Counted from the stretch's first letter, positions 33,819 through 44,346 are shown. The stretch: DNA of 64,000 nt from Asaia bogorensis NBRC 16594 (GCF_001547995.1 NZ_AP014690.1:2601001-2665000), one strand, 5' to 3'. Made by a program: numbers and translations. The notes: generated from the letters alone by a model not told the origin.

Positions 33819-36746
33819 ATGACATCAAGGCATCACATTCGCAACGCGCTTCTGGCTTTCACTATCCTGTCCGTCCCCCATGAATTGAGCGGGGGCCTTG
33901 TCGACACGGCACAGGCTCAGATCACGCCGCTTGCGCCGCAGGGTGCGCCTCCCGGGACAGTTTCAGGCACGCGAGCCAAGGCGGGTTCGGCCAAGTCACC
34001 CGCCATCGCGCAAAAGAGGGCAGACAAGGCCAGCAATCGCCCATCCGGCAATCGTGAGGTCCTGACTGTCACCGGTAGCCATATCGCCAATAGCCGTATC
34101 AAATCGCCCACGCCGGTCAGCACGCTCAGCGCGCAGGAGATACGCAACCAGTCCCCCACGAACAATCTGGCCGATCTGGTCAACCAGCTTCCGCAGTTTG
34201 CCGGCAGCACCACACCGCAAAACTCCACCCTGGCTCTCAGCTCGGGTCTGGCCGGTATCAATGCGCTGAACCTGCGCAACCTCGGCGCCGTACGCTCGCT
34301 GGTCCTAATTGATGGGCGGCGCACCGCGCCGTCTGCCATTACGGGTATTGTCGATATCAATACCCTGCCCCAGCAACTCGTTAAGCGCGTAGATGTCGTC
34401 ACCGGGGGCGCCTCGGCGCAGTACGGGTCCGATGCGGTGGCGGGCGTGACCAATTTCGTTCTCGACAAGACCTATACCGGGCTCAAGGTCGATGCCGATT
34501 CAGGCATTTCCAATTACGGCGATGGCCAGAACGAGCACGCTGCCATTGCCGGCGGCTTCGGGTTCGCCAAGGGCAAGGGCCATGTCCTTCTCAGTGGCGA
34601 TTACGCCCATCAGGACGGTATTTTCAAGATCACGCGCGGCTGGAATCAGAATGGCGAACGGATTATTGCCAACCCCGCCTATGTCGCCGGAAACGGTCAG
34701 CCCTATTATATCCGCGTGGGCAATGCAGGCACGAATAACGCCCTGCCCGGCGGCATCATCAACGCCTCGACAGGCGCTGTGGCCAACAGCCTGCGCGGCG
34801 TCTATTTCGGTCAGGGCGGCAGCGTCAATCATTACAATTACGGCTCACCCTCCACTTCCAGCGTGTCGGTCGGTGGGGATGAAGGTCTTGCCAATAATAA
34901 CGTCAATCTCGGCCTGCAACCGGAGAGCGACCGCAAGAACCTCTATGGGCGCCTGAGCTATGACGTTGCCTCATGGATGACCCTCTATGCCGAGGGTGCC
35001 TATAACCAGAGCAACTACATTTATAACGCCGGGCCGCAATACCTGACCTCCATTGCGATCAAGAGCACCAACCCGTATCTGATCGACGCGCTGGGCGCGG
35101 ATGCCCTCAGGAACGTGACGGGCGTCACCGTGGGCACAACCGCGCTCGACATGCCCTATCGCCAGATCACCAACACGCGCGATGTGCAGCGTTACACCTT
35201 CGGTGGAGAAGGCAATTTCACGCTTTTTGGGCACAAGGCCTCATGGACGGCCTATGCTCAATATGGCGTCACGCATTCGCATGAGCAGATCAACAATGTG
35301 ATGAATACAGCCCGAATTGCCAACGCGACAGATGCCGTGCGCAATGCCTCTGGACAGATTGTCTGTCGATCCAGCCTGACGGATCCGGGTAATGGCTGCG
35401 CGCCCATCGACTGGCTCGGTACAGGCGTCATGTCACAGGCCGCCATCAGCTATGTGCTCGGCAACCCATGGCGCGAGCAGCGTTTTCAGGAGATCGTTTC
35501 CGGCGTCAATCTCTCCACCATTCCGTTTGCCACATGGGCCGGTGACGTGAATGTGGCAATCGGCGGCGAATATCGCGATGAGCGCGCCTCAGGCTATGTG
35601 CCGACGGAATATCAGAAGGGCTGGTCGGTCGGTAACTACCTGCCCACATTCGGCAATTACAACGTCAAGGAAGCCTATGTCGAAACCGCCGTGCCTCTTG
35701 CACGCGGGCTGGCCGCCAATGGCGCGGTACGCGCGACCGACTATTCCACATCGGGTTATGTCACGACATGGAAGATCGGCGGCACGTGGCAGCCGATACG
35801 CGATATTCTCTTTCGCGCCACGCAGTCCCATGACATCCGCGCGCCGAACATCAACGAACTCTATAACGCTGGCACGTCGCAAACGACCACAGTGCTCGAC
35901 CCGGCCACGGGCAAGACCGACACGGTTTTGTCCACCACGACAGGCAACCCCAACCTGAAGCCGGAGACAGCCAATACAACCGTGGTGGGTGCCGTCATCA
36001 CGCCCCGCTACGTACCGGGGCTGGCCCTCTCCATCGACTGGTTTCACACCAAGATCAAACACGCTATCCAGCAATTCTACCCGCAATCGATCATCGACGA
36101 GTGTTATCAGGGCTACACGACTTTCTGTTCCGCCATTCGCCCCGACCCGAGCGGTACGCGTGACCTGTTGATCAGCGCCTCGCCCTTCAACTTCGCCAAG
36201 CTCGAAACCAGCGGCATCGATATCGACGCTTCCTATACTTTCCCGCTGCGTCGCATCCTGCCCAAGGCAGGAGGCGCCTTCACACTGCATGGTCAGGCCA
36301 GCAATTACCTCAAATACGTTTCTGACTCGGGTGTAGGCTATGTGGTCGATACGGCAGGTGACATCACCAACGGACCACCAAAATGGATCTATCGTTTCTC
36401 GGCCACCTATAGCGCGGAGAGCTACAGCATCACAGCAGTGGCACGCGGTATCAGCGCGGGAAATTACTCGAACAGTTATGTGCAGTGCACGACAACCTGC
36501 GGCGTGTATAATGCCAATTACCCATCGATCAACAATAACCGGGTGGCAGGAACCTTCTATTTCGACATGAACTTTACCTACAAACTTCCTGTTCAGAATA
36601 TTGGCCAGATGCAGATTTTCCTGAACGTCACCAATCTGGGCAACGCCCCGCCGATCCTGCTGCCCACCAGCGGACTGGCTGCGGATTCCACCTATAGCAG
36701 CCTGCTGGGGCGGACCTATCGCGGCGGCATACGCATGGAATTCTGA
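33819..36746 (+). CDS. TonB-dependent outer-membrane receptor
   Basis: This TonB-dependent transporter has 975 residues. An N-terminal signal peptide (hydrophobic NALLAFTILSV, cleavage near AQAQ) is followed by a plug domain (about residues 80-220: TPVSTLSAQEIRNQ, LVLIDGRR, VDVVTGGASAQYGSDAVAGV) and a 22-strand barrel ending RTYRGGIRMEF with the terminal aromatic residue. ATG 33819 is chosen because AGGAG (33807-33811) lies seven bases upstream; the frame is open to 33717. There is no secretin/STN extension. The ligand is not evident; the neighbours suggest peptides or peptidoglycan fragments, which is inference. Its stop overlaps the next start. Confidence 0.93.
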   Translation: MTSRHHIRNALLAFTILSVPHELSGGLVDTAQAQITPLAPQGAPPGTVSGTRAKAGSAKSPAIAQKRADKASNRPSGNREVLTVTGSHIANSRIKSPTPVSTLSAQEIRNQSPTNNLADLVNQLPQFAGSTTPQNSTLALSSGLAGINALNLRNLGAVRSLVLIDGRRTAPSAITGIVDINTLPQQLVKRVDVVTGGASAQYGSDAVAGVTNFVLDKTYTGLKVDADSGISNYGDGQNEHAAIAGGFGFAKGKGHVLLSGDYAHQDGIFKITRGWNQNGERIIANPAYVAGNGQPYYIRVGNAGTNNALPGGIINASTGAVANSLRGVYFGQGGSVNHYNYGSPSTSSVSVGGDEGLANNNVNLGLQPESDRKNLYGRLSYDVASWMTLYAEGAYNQSNYIYNAGPQYLTSIAIKSTNPYLIDALGADALRNVTGVTVGTTALDMPYRQITNTRDVQRYTFGGEGNFTLFGHKASWTAYAQYGVTHSHEQINNVMNTARIANATDAVRNASGQIVCRSSLTDPGNGCAPIDWLGTGVMSQAAISYVLGNPWREQRFQEIVSGVNLSTIPFATWAGDVNVAIGGEYRDERASGYVPTEYQKGWSVGNYLPTFGNYNVKEAYVETAVPLARGLAANGAVRATDYSTSGYVTTWKIGGTWQPIRDILFRATQSHDIRAPNINELYNAGTSQTTTVLDPATGKTDTVLSTTTGNPNLKPETANTTVVGAVITPRYVPGLALSIDWFHTKIKHAIQQFYPQSIIDECYQGYTTFCSAIRPDPSGTRDLLISASPFNFAKLETSGIDIDASYTFPLRRILPKAGGAFTLHGQASNYLKYVSDSGVGYVVDTAGDITNGPPKWIYRFSATYSAESYSITAVARGISAGNYSNSYVQCTTTCGVYNANYPSINNNRVAGTFYFDMNFTYKLPVQNIGQMQIFLNVTNLGNAPPILLPTSGLAADSTYSSLLGRTYRGGIRMEF

Positions 36747-38275
36747 TGCTCATGCGCCCTGCCCTCCTGTTTCTCGCCTCCCTCGCCTCGGCGCTCGGGC
36801 TCTCCGCCTGTGTGCCTGCCCCCGGCCACGACAGGCTGGCCGCCCGCCTCGCCCCCCTGCTGGGCCCCATGGAGGCCCGAGGTGCCCGTTGGGGCATCCT
36901 GATCACTGACGAGACAGGGCGCGTGCTCTACGCGCGTCATGAAAGGCAGCGCTTCGTTCCAGCCTCAAACGCCAAGCTTTTCACGACAGCTGCTGCGCTC
37001 GTCGCCTATGACACACTCACACGCCCGCCCTATCAGCTCGATACGGCCCTGTTTTTGGCACCACGTAACAACGGAGCGCCCGATCTTATCCTGCGCGGCG
37101 CGGCAGATCCGTTTCTCTCCGCCGCGCCGGATTGCGCGCAGCAATGCCTGACCGAACTTGCCGATTCCGCCGCCAGAGCTGGCCTCAAACACGTTCATGC
37201 CGTGATCGGTGACGACACCTTGTTTGCCGATACGCGCTGGGGCGATGGCTGGAGCTGGAACAATCTCTCCACCCGCTATGGCACAGCCATTTCAGCCCTG
37301 ACGCTTGACGATAATGTTGCCTCTCTGGTCGTGACGCCCGGCCCAGTCGAGGGCGCACCCGCCACCGTGTCGGCCATCACCCCGACCTATCGCGTCGTGA
37401 ACCATGTCGTGACACGTCGTGATGCGGCCGAGGCACCGGCGATAACGCTCCTCCCCGACAATGACACGGAGCGCGGTTCCGGCACCCTCACAGGCGCCAT
37501 CAAGCCGGGTCCCACTCCCCTGACTGTGCACTCTGGCATCATCGACCCGGCGCAACTTGCCGCAAGGCAACTGGCGGACATGCTGGTCGCCCGTGGGGTG
37601 CGCGTTGATGAAACGAAAGTCCGTCATCGCCCAGAGGGTGAGGACGCAGCCCCACTGGACCTCCCGTTTGTCCGTCTGGGTGTCATGCCGCAAAGACCGC
37701 TTGCCATCGATATCAGGCATATCCTCAAGGACAGTCAGAACCTTCACGCCGAACTTCTTCTGCGCCGGCTCGGCCTTCTGGCCGGTCAGGGAACGGTTCA
37801 GGCCGGGCTGGAGGAACGCGAGAAGCTTCTGGCCTCGATCGGTGTGGATTTCAGCCGCGTTTCGCTGGCCGATGGCTCTGGCATGTCGCCCTATGACCGT
37901 GCCACTCCACGCGATATTGTCTCGCTGCTGCTCTGGGCGCAACACCAGCGCTGGGGCGGCGAATGGGCCGATGATCTGCCTCTTGCCGCGACCGATGGCA
38001 CGTTGTCTCATCGCTTTGAGGGCACCGTCGTCGCAGGCAGGCTCCACGCCAAAACCGGCACGCTCAACGGCACCCACGCCCTTTCCGGCTATCTCGTTAC
38101 GGCCAGCGGACGCAAGCTTGTGGTGTCGATCCTGCTCAATGACGTGCCGGAACCCCTCTCCGTCGCAACCGCACCTGCAAAACCGCTGAGCGACGTGGCC
38201 CCAGGCCCGGCGGCCAGTGAGCGTCCCACCGACGCCATCGACCGCGTGGTTGAAGCGCTTGCTGCCGTGGAGTGA
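36746..38275 (+). CDS. dacB: D-alanyl-D-alanine carboxypeptidase/endopeptidase (PBP4/DacB type), lipoprotein
   Basis: This penicillin-binding protein trims or cleaves peptidoglycan stem peptides in the periplasm. The motifs of family S13 are present: SxxK as SNAK (PASNAKLFTTAA), SxN-type in DGSGMSPYDRATP and KTG in HAKTGTLNG. The start LLFLASLASALGLSAC gives a lipobox with Cys near residue 25, so it is probably a lipoprotein. It is 509 residues long. The ATG overlaps the receptor's TGA, so the two are translationally coupled, an unusual pairing for DacB. Confidence 0.9.
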   Translation: MLMRPALLFLASLASALGLSACVPAPGHDRLAARLAPLLGPMEARGARWGILITDETGRVLYARHERQRFVPASNAKLFTTAAALVAYDTLTRPPYQLDTALFLAPRNNGAPDLILRGAADPFLSAAPDCAQQCLTELADSAARAGLKHVHAVIGDDTLFADTRWGDGWSWNNLSTRYGTAISALTLDDNVASLVVTPGPVEGAPATVSAITPTYRVVNHVVTRRDAAEAPAITLLPDNDTERGSGTLTGAIKPGPTPLTVHSGIIDPAQLAARQLADMLVARGVRVDETKVRHRPEGEDAAPLDLPFVRLGVMPQRPLAIDIRHILKDSQNLHAELLLRRLGLLAGQGTVQAGLEEREKLLASIGVDFSRVSLADGSGMSPYDRATPRDIVSLLLWAQHQRWGGEWADDLPLAATDGTLSHRFEGTVVAGRLHAKTGTLNGTHALSGYLVTASGRKLVVSILLNDVPEPLSVATAPAKPLSDVAPGPAASERPTDAIDRVVEALAAVE

Positions 38276-38287
38276 TTGCCGCGTTCT

Positions 38288-39178
38288 CTAGAGCCGCGCC
38301 ATCTCGCGTGTGAATTCCTGACGCAGGATCTGGATGAAACTGCGGGCGATGCGTCGCAGGGCATGATCTTCGCGATACACGGCAGAACAAGTTATCGTCA
38401 TGGGTGGATCAAGGCGACGCGCTGTGGGCAGGCTCGAATCATGCAGGGCGGTGAAAGCGTCCACAATCGCCCATCCTGCGCCGAGCCTTGCCAGTTCTGC
38501 CGCCATGTAGTGCGTGCGCACCCTGATGGCAGGAGACACCTCCCAGCCTGCCTTTTTCCAGGCACTGCTCAGCGCCCATGATGTCGGGTCATGATCGGCC
38601 AGCCCGATCCAGCGCGCCGGGTCAATCGTCTCAAGCCGTACCGGTCCCTCTGCTGCCGTACTGTCGAGCAGCACCAGAGGTATCTCGGCCAGTGCCTCAC
38701 AGATCAGCCCTGGCTCTTCGGTCACGCCGAAGATAATCCCGAAATCGAGATCGCGCTTGCGCAGGCCCGCAATGATCTCGGCTCCATGAAGCGTATCCAC
38801 ACTGAGCATGTTATCGCCCGATTTCTCGCGATAGCGATTGATCACGCGTGGCACTACGCTGAGCCCAAGGCTCGGCACGCAGCCAATCGACAACTCATGC
38901 CCTCCTCTGCCGGTGCGCAGGTTTTCGGCCAGACGGGAGAGATCGGCGAACTGATCGAACAGGGCTGTAATGCGCGGCAGCATGATCTGTGCCTCACGCG
39001 TGGGCACAAGACGGCCTTTCACGCGATCGAACAGCGCAAAACCAAGAGACTGCTCAGCATAGCGCAGCGCCTTGCTGGCAGCGGGTTGCGACACGTTCAA
39101 CGCCTCGGCGGCCTGACGCAGCGAGCCCGTTCGCATGACGTAATACACCAGTTCGATGGAGCGCAGGCGCAGTGCCAT
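38288..39178 (-). CDS. LysR-family transcriptional regulator
   Basis: This 296-residue LysR regulator has an N-terminal winged helix-turn-helix (RTGSLRQAAEALNVSQPAASKAL) and a C-terminal periplasmic-binding-protein-like effector domain from about residue 92. It starts two bases after the stop of the serine hydrolase gene on the same strand, so the two are cotranscribed, and it probably controls the surrounding hydrolase, oxidase and acylase genes. It is convergent with dacB. Confidence 0.92.
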   Translation of the reverse strand: MALRLRSIELVYYVMRTGSLRQAAEALNVSQPAASKALRYAEQSLGFALFDRVKGRLVPTREAQIMLPRITALFDQFADLSRLAENLRTGRGGHELSIGCVPSLGLSVVPRVINRYREKSGDNMLSVDTLHGAEIIAGLRKRDLDFGIIFGVTEEPGLICEALAEIPLVLLDSTAAEGPVRLETIDPARWIGLADHDPTSWALSSAWKKAGWEVSPAIRVRTHYMAAELARLGAGWAIVDAFTALHDSSLPTARRLDPPMTITCSAVYREDHALRRIARSFIQILRQEFTREMARL

Positions 39179-39180
39179 GA

Positions 39181-40362
39181 TCAGCCCTGCACCTTGCCCG
39201 TTCTGTCGATGCCGAGCGCACGGGCGGCCTCGGTTGCAATTGCACGCCGAAGCGCCACCACACTGTGACCACCTGAGGGATGCACACGATTGGTGAGGAT
39301 CGGCACATAGCTGTCGCTCACCGGATCAATCCAGAGAGACGTGCCGGTAAAACCCGTATGCCCGAAGGAGCGGGGCGAAAACAAATCACCGCGCGGTGTG
39401 GAGTAATGGGTGGCAATATCCCAGCCCAGACCGCGCAGATCGGTCTTGCCGGAAGGCTGCTGCGGCGTCGTCATCATTTCCAGTGTCTCACGACGCAACG
39501 GGAACGTGCTGGCACGACCGGCCAGCCGGTCCAGCAGGGCCTGAGCATACAGACACATGTCATGCGCATCGGAAAAAAGCCCGGCATGCCCTGCCACACC
39601 GCCCATGCGACGTGCCGTCGGATCATGCACCACGCCACGCAGCATGATGCCTTTTTCGTCGTACTGGGTCGGGGCGATCAGGGCACCCAGCGCCGGGTCG
39701 GGCCCATATCCGCTATGGGTCATGCCCATAGGCCCGAGGATAAAGCGGGCGACATAGGTATCGAGCGCGAGGCCGCTCAGCTTTTCCACCACCAGCCCAA
39801 GCGTGATGTAGTTCACATCGCTATAGACAAAGGCATTGCCCGGTATGGTAGCGGGGCGGATGGCCATGACGCGTCTCACCGCCTCCTCCTTGCCCTGCCA
39901 AGGCTGACTCAGATCGATATCGGGAGGCAGGCCGGAATAATGGGTCAGCAGCAGGCGTATGGTCAGAGCGCCTTTTCCACCGGCCTCGAAACCCGGCAAC
40001 ACGGATGAGACAGGCTGGTCGAGGCTGAGTCTTTTCTGCTCGACAAGCTGCATGATCGCGAGCGCCGTCATAGTCGGTTTGGTCAGGGAGGCCATATCGA
40101 AGCACGTATCCCAGCTTTCGGCCTCACGATGGGGAACCAGCGCACGCGCACCATAGACAAAACGGTGAACAATGGCCCCCTGATGCCCGATAGCCAGCAC
40201 GATACCGGGGCACTGACCGGCTTTGACAGCATCCCGCGCCAGGCGGTCGACCCCGGCAAAGGCAGAGGGCGCCTCACAGCCAGCAAGACCGAACAACGCC
40301 ACGCCCCCGCACAGCAATGCACGGCGGGGCAGAACCATTTTTGTCTCAGGCTTCGTGATCAT
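39181..40362 (-). CDS. Serine hydrolase, class C beta-lactamase fold
   Basis: This 393-residue exported hydrolase has the beta-lactamase/D-peptidase triad of motifs: SLTK (DMASLTKPTMTALAIM), YSDVNY as the YxN element, and HTGFTGTS as the third motif. The N-terminus PRRALLCGGVALFGLAGC carries a lipobox, so it is likely a lipoprotein. Substrates in this family include D-amino-acid peptides, esters and beta-lactams, so specificity is open. The context (D-amino-acid dehydrogenase-like gene divergent, DacB nearby) favours a D-aminopeptidase or esterase role. Confidence 0.87.
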   Translation of the reverse strand: MITKPETKMVLPRRALLCGGVALFGLAGCEAPSAFAGVDRLARDAVKAGQCPGIVLAIGHQGAIVHRFVYGARALVPHREAESWDTCFDMASLTKPTMTALAIMQLVEQKRLSLDQPVSSVLPGFEAGGKGALTIRLLLTHYSGLPPDIDLSQPWQGKEEAVRRVMAIRPATIPGNAFVYSDVNYITLGLVVEKLSGLALDTYVARFILGPMGMTHSGYGPDPALGALIAPTQYDEKGIMLRGVVHDPTARRMGGVAGHAGLFSDAHDMCLYAQALLDRLAGRASTFPLRRETLEMMTTPQQPSGKTDLRGLGWDIATHYSTPRGDLFSPRSFGHTGFTGTSLWIDPVSDSYVPILTNRVHPSGGHSVVALRRAIATEAARALGIDRTGKVQG

Positions 40363-40622
40363 GTCGCATCCGGTATGACGATCCAGTTCGGTTGCGCAAC
40401 ATCACCACACCCTGCGGCATCGTGATAGCCCCGGAATACGGCACAAGCCCTGCCCGTGAGACACGCCGACAGGGCAGATTACTTGCACTCTCAGCCACTT
40501 GGATCGAATGACGTGCGCCGGGCCATAACCTGAGGTTAAGGGGACACATTATCTTCCCAATGGATGACCCGACCCACGCCCCCTAGGCTTGACCTGTTAC
40601 ACGAGAAACAAAGGCAGGGCCC

Positions 40623-41825
40623 GTGGCGCAGCGTCAGTCCGTTACTGTTATCGGGGCCGGTGTCATCGGCCTTTCAACCGCTTTTGCCCTTTGGCGCGAC
40701 GGGCATCATGTCACCCTTGTCGAACGTCACGACACCCCCGCCAGCGGTGCCAGCCGGGCCAATGGGGGCCAACTCAGCTATCGTTATGTATCCCCACTGG
40801 CCAGCCCATCGGCCCCGCGCGAGGCACTGTCATGGCTGGGGCGCCCCGGCTCGCCTGTAGCCTTGCACCCCAATGCCAGCCCGGCACAATGGGTCTGGCT
40901 CGCGCAGTTCCTGCGGGCCTGCACTCCGGACAGGTTCCGGATGGGTGGCCAGGCCTTGCTCACTTTGGCCCTCGAAAGCCAGAGCGAACTCGCGACATGG
41001 CGCAGCGCGGGTCTGGGCGGTTTCGACTGGGAGAGGCCGGGGAAACTCATTCTGTTTCGCGATCCACGCAGCATGCAGCGCAATGTGGCCAATCTGGCCG
41101 ATCCGCAGAATCAGCGCGTCCTGTCGCCTGATGCATGCCTCGAACTCGAACCGGCTTTTGCTGCACTCCGGCCCCGGCTGGCTGGTGGTCTCTTCACGAA
41201 GGGCGAGGAGGTGGCCGATTGTCATGCCTTCTGCCTGAAACTGATCGAGACCATGCGCCAGTCCGAACGCTTCCGGCAGGTTCAGGGCGAGGCCAGCCTG
41301 TCACGACAGGGCACACGCTGCATCGTACATGTCGATAACAGGGCATTACCCTCGCGTCTGGTCGTGCTGGCAGCAGGGCTGGGGTCAAGAGCACTGGCAC
41401 GCCAGATCGGGCTTACCCTGCCGCTCTATCCCTTGCAGGGTTACTCACTCACCCTTACGCCCGCGCCGGGTCATCTGCCTGCCGTCAGCGTCACCGATTA
41501 TGACCGGCGCGTGGTCTATGCCCGCCACGGTACAAGACTACGCATCGCTGCAATGGTCGATATCGGTCAGGCAGGCCCGCGGGCCGATGCGAACAGGATT
41601 GCGCAGCTGCGTCACCTCGCGCAGGAAGCCCTGCCCGGCGCAGGCCCTTATGAACAGGCCGAAAGCTGGATTGGCCAGCGCCCCGCCACGCCGGATAGTG
41701 TGCCGATCATCGAACGCGGCCCGTGCGAAAACCTGTTGCTCAATGTCGGTCACGGGGCGCTCGGCTTTACCCTGGCCGCCGGATCGGCCCGCCGGATTGC
41801 AAGGCTCGCTGCCCAGACCACGTGA
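40623..41825 (+). CDS. FAD-dependent D-amino-acid dehydrogenase-like oxidoreductase (DadA family)
   Basis: This oxidoreductase of the DAO/DadA fold, 400 residues, has an N-terminal FAD-binding Rossmann motif (VTVIGAGVIGLSTAFAL), the SGASRANGGQLSY block typical of DadA, and a C-terminal NVGHGALGFTLAAGSARRIA segment that closes the FAD site. The likely reaction is oxidative deamination of D-amino acids with electrons entering the respiratory chain. The start is GTG 40623. The penicillin-acylase-like gene follows 72 bases later. Confidence 0.87.
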   Translation: MAQRQSVTVIGAGVIGLSTAFALWRDGHHVTLVERHDTPASGASRANGGQLSYRYVSPLASPSAPREALSWLGRPGSPVALHPNASPAQWVWLAQFLRACTPDRFRMGGQALLTLALESQSELATWRSAGLGGFDWERPGKLILFRDPRSMQRNVANLADPQNQRVLSPDACLELEPAFAALRPRLAGGLFTKGEEVADCHAFCLKLIETMRQSERFRQVQGEASLSRQGTRCIVHVDNRALPSRLVVLAAGLGSRALARQIGLTLPLYPLQGYSLTLTPAPGHLPAVSVTDYDRRVVYARHGTRLRIAAMVDIGQAGPRADANRIAQLRHLAQEALPGAGPYEQAESWIGQRPATPDSVPIIERGPCENLLLNVGHGALGFTLAAGSARRIARLAAQTT

Positions 41826-41897
41826 TACGTGGTGCTACGCCCTCGCTCCCATAACCCTCGCTTTCGACCAATAACATCCTTGGAAAGGACAAGCGCC

Positions 41898-44315
41898 ATG
41901 CCCTCTTCCCCCCTCACAGGTCGGCGCGCCCTGCTGCAGGCCAGCGCCTGTGCGGCTCTGGCTGCCTGCCTGCCACGCCATGCCCGTGCGAGCGCAAAAA
42001 CTGCCTCCATGCAGGGTCTCGAAGGATTGAAAGCCCCGGTCACGGTTATCGAGGATCAGTGGGGTGTCCCGCACGTGCGTGCCGAGACGTTAGGGGATGC
42101 TTTCTTTGCCAATGGCTATCTGATTGCCCGGGATCGCCTTTGGCAGCTCGATTTTGGGTACCGGCAATCGATCGGTCGGCTGGCAGAGGTTTTCGGCCCC
42201 GATTTCCTACCTTCCGATCAGGCCAACAGACTGTTTCTGTTTCAGGGTGATTGTCAGGCCGAATGGGCGCAATACGACCCGGCCATACGCGAGGCCGCAG
42301 GCGCCTATGTTGCCGGGATCAACGCCTTTATCCGCCCCCTGACCGACGAGGAGACGCTCCCGCCAGAATTCGCGCTTTATCACTATCGCCCTCTGGAATG
42401 GTCGCTGGATGACCTGATCCGCATGAGGGCCGAGCCCACAGGCAACACCGCGCTTGAAATCAGACGGGCGCGTCTTGCGGCAAGGGGCGAGGCACTCCTC
42501 GGTCTTGATGGCCTCATCACCCCCCGCGAACCCGACAGCCCGCTCGTTGTCCCGCAGGGGCTGGACACAAGCGCCGTGTCACATGACGATCTTGGTGCGC
42601 TGGGCGTGCTGCAAAAGCGCCTGCCCCTTGGGGCCATTCATGCCGCAACCCTGCATGGCGATATGGGCCATCGCCGCGCCAATGAGGGCAGCAATGCCTG
42701 GTGCATCGCCCCGCATCGCACGGTGACGGGACGTCCCATCCTGGCCAATGACCCGCACCTCTCCTTCGGCGTGCCGGGCCCTCGTTATGTGATCCATCTC
42801 ACAGCCCCGGGTCTGGATGTGATCGGGGCAGGTACGCCGGGGATGCCCGGCATCATGCAGGGCCATAATGCCGATATTGCCTTCGGGCGTACCAATTTCC
42901 ATATCGATCAGGAGGATCTGTTCGTTCTGAACACCCATCCCGATCATCCTGACCGCTACTGGCATGACGGGGCATGGCGGGAGATGACACACAGGCGCGA
43001 GACCATCGCCATACGCGGTGCCGCCCCTCGGGAAATCGTGCTGCGCTACGCCGCGCAGGGGCCGGTGATTGCACAGGATCTCTCCCGGCGACGTGCCATT
43101 GCGGTATCCGCCACATGGCTGGCACCGGGGGCCAACGCCCTGCTGGGTAATATCGGCATCAATCTTGCCAGGGACTGGCCCCAGTTCCGCGAGGCTTTGC
43201 GCCATCACACAAGCCCTACCAATTTCACCTATGCAGATCGGCACGGTAATATCGGCTGGCAGGCTGCTGGCGGGCTCCCCCGCCGCCGCCCGCATCATGA
43301 TGGCCTCATGCCTGCCCCCGGCGATGGAAGTTTCGACTGGCTGGGATTACGCCCGCTGGAGGATCTGCCCCACCAGTTCAATCCGGCCAAGGGCTGGTTC
43401 AGCACCTCCAATGAAATGAACCTGCCAGAGCCGCCGGGTTTCACCATCAGCCATGAATGGAGCCCGCCCTATCGCCACGAACGGGTCGAGCAGGTGCTCG
43501 ATGCCACCCCTCGGGCCAGCCTCGCGGACAGCATCGCTCTGCAGCACGACACGCTTTCACTTCTGGCGCTGCGAATGGTCGCGCTGCTACCGGAGCATGA
43601 CACGCGTGATACGCTCTCCCGGTCCGCGCTGCCCCTGTTGAAAAACTGGGATGGTCATGTGACGGCCAGCAGTGCTGCCGCAGCGCTTTACGAAGTCTGG
43701 GTGACCCGGCTTGGCAAGGCTCTGCACGAGCGCTTCATCCCCTCCGCACTCAACGATCTTCTCGCAGCCGAACTCAGCCCCGTGACGCAGCTTGGTCTAC
43801 TGGAAAACGCCCGGAATTTCGGTGGCACGTCACCGGAGCAGCACCGCGAGGCGTTCATGCTGGAACAACTCGACCGGGCCTATGCCGAATGTGTCTCACT
43901 GATGGGGCCATTGCCCGTTGCCTGGCAATGGGGGCGCCTGCATAGTTTGACCCTGCATCATGCTCTGGAAAACGACCCGGCCATCGCCGCCAGATTTCCC
44001 TCGCCGGGTGGTCCTGCCTTTGGTTCGGGCGGTGACCACTACACCGTCATGGCGCGTTGGTACGATCCTGGCCATGTGAAGGACAACCCCTATGCCGTAA
44101 CGGGTGGGGCGAGCTTCCTGATGGTTTGCGATGTAGGCGCATGGGATAATTCACTCTTTCTCAACTTCCCCGGACAATCAGGCGATCCGGCCTCGCCCCA
44201 TTATGCCGATCTGTTTTCGCCCTGGTACAAGGGCGAGATGCAGCGCTTGCCATTTTCCCCTGCCCAGGTGGATCGCCTTGGCGTCAAACGCGCGCTTCTG
44301 ACGCCCAGAGGGTAA
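41898..44315 (+). CDS. Penicillin acylase-family amidase (Ntn hydrolase), exported
   Basis: This N-terminal-nucleophile hydrolase cleaves amide bonds such as N-acyl amino acids, acyl-homoserine lactones or penicillins. The alpha part begins VTVIEDQWGVPHVRAET; the autocatalytic cut should fall in ANEGSNAWCIAP, releasing S265 as nucleophile; DPHLSFGVPGPRYVIHL and GTNFHIDQED-like blocks follow. The twin-arginine leader (TGRRALLQASACAALAAC) suggests Tat export. ATG 41898 is preceded by GGAAAGGA; the open frame extends to 41829. It could be a quorum-quenching acylase or provide amino acids to DadA. Confidence 0.9.
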   Translation: MPSSPLTGRRALLQASACAALAACLPRHARASAKTASMQGLEGLKAPVTVIEDQWGVPHVRAETLGDAFFANGYLIARDRLWQLDFGYRQSIGRLAEVFGPDFLPSDQANRLFLFQGDCQAEWAQYDPAIREAAGAYVAGINAFIRPLTDEETLPPEFALYHYRPLEWSLDDLIRMRAEPTGNTALEIRRARLAARGEALLGLDGLITPREPDSPLVVPQGLDTSAVSHDDLGALGVLQKRLPLGAIHAATLHGDMGHRRANEGSNAWCIAPHRTVTGRPILANDPHLSFGVPGPRYVIHLTAPGLDVIGAGTPGMPGIMQGHNADIAFGRTNFHIDQEDLFVLNTHPDHPDRYWHDGAWREMTHRRETIAIRGAAPREIVLRYAAQGPVIAQDLSRRRAIAVSATWLAPGANALLGNIGINLARDWPQFREALRHHTSPTNFTYADRHGNIGWQAAGGLPRRRPHHDGLMPAPGDGSFDWLGLRPLEDLPHQFNPAKGWFSTSNEMNLPEPPGFTISHEWSPPYRHERVEQVLDATPRASLADSIALQHDTLSLLALRMVALLPEHDTRDTLSRSALPLLKNWDGHVTASSAAAALYEVWVTRLGKALHERFIPSALNDLLAAELSPVTQLGLLENARNFGGTSPEQHREAFMLEQLDRAYAECVSLMGPLPVAWQWGRLHSLTLHHALENDPAIAARFPSPGGPAFGSGGDHYTVMARWYDPGHVKDNPYAVTGGASFLMVCDVGAWDNSLFLNFPGQSGDPASPHYADLFSPWYKGEMQRLPFSPAQVDRLGVKRALLTPRG

Positions 44316-44346
44316 GATTTGCTCCGAGCCATGCAGGCCGGGCTTT

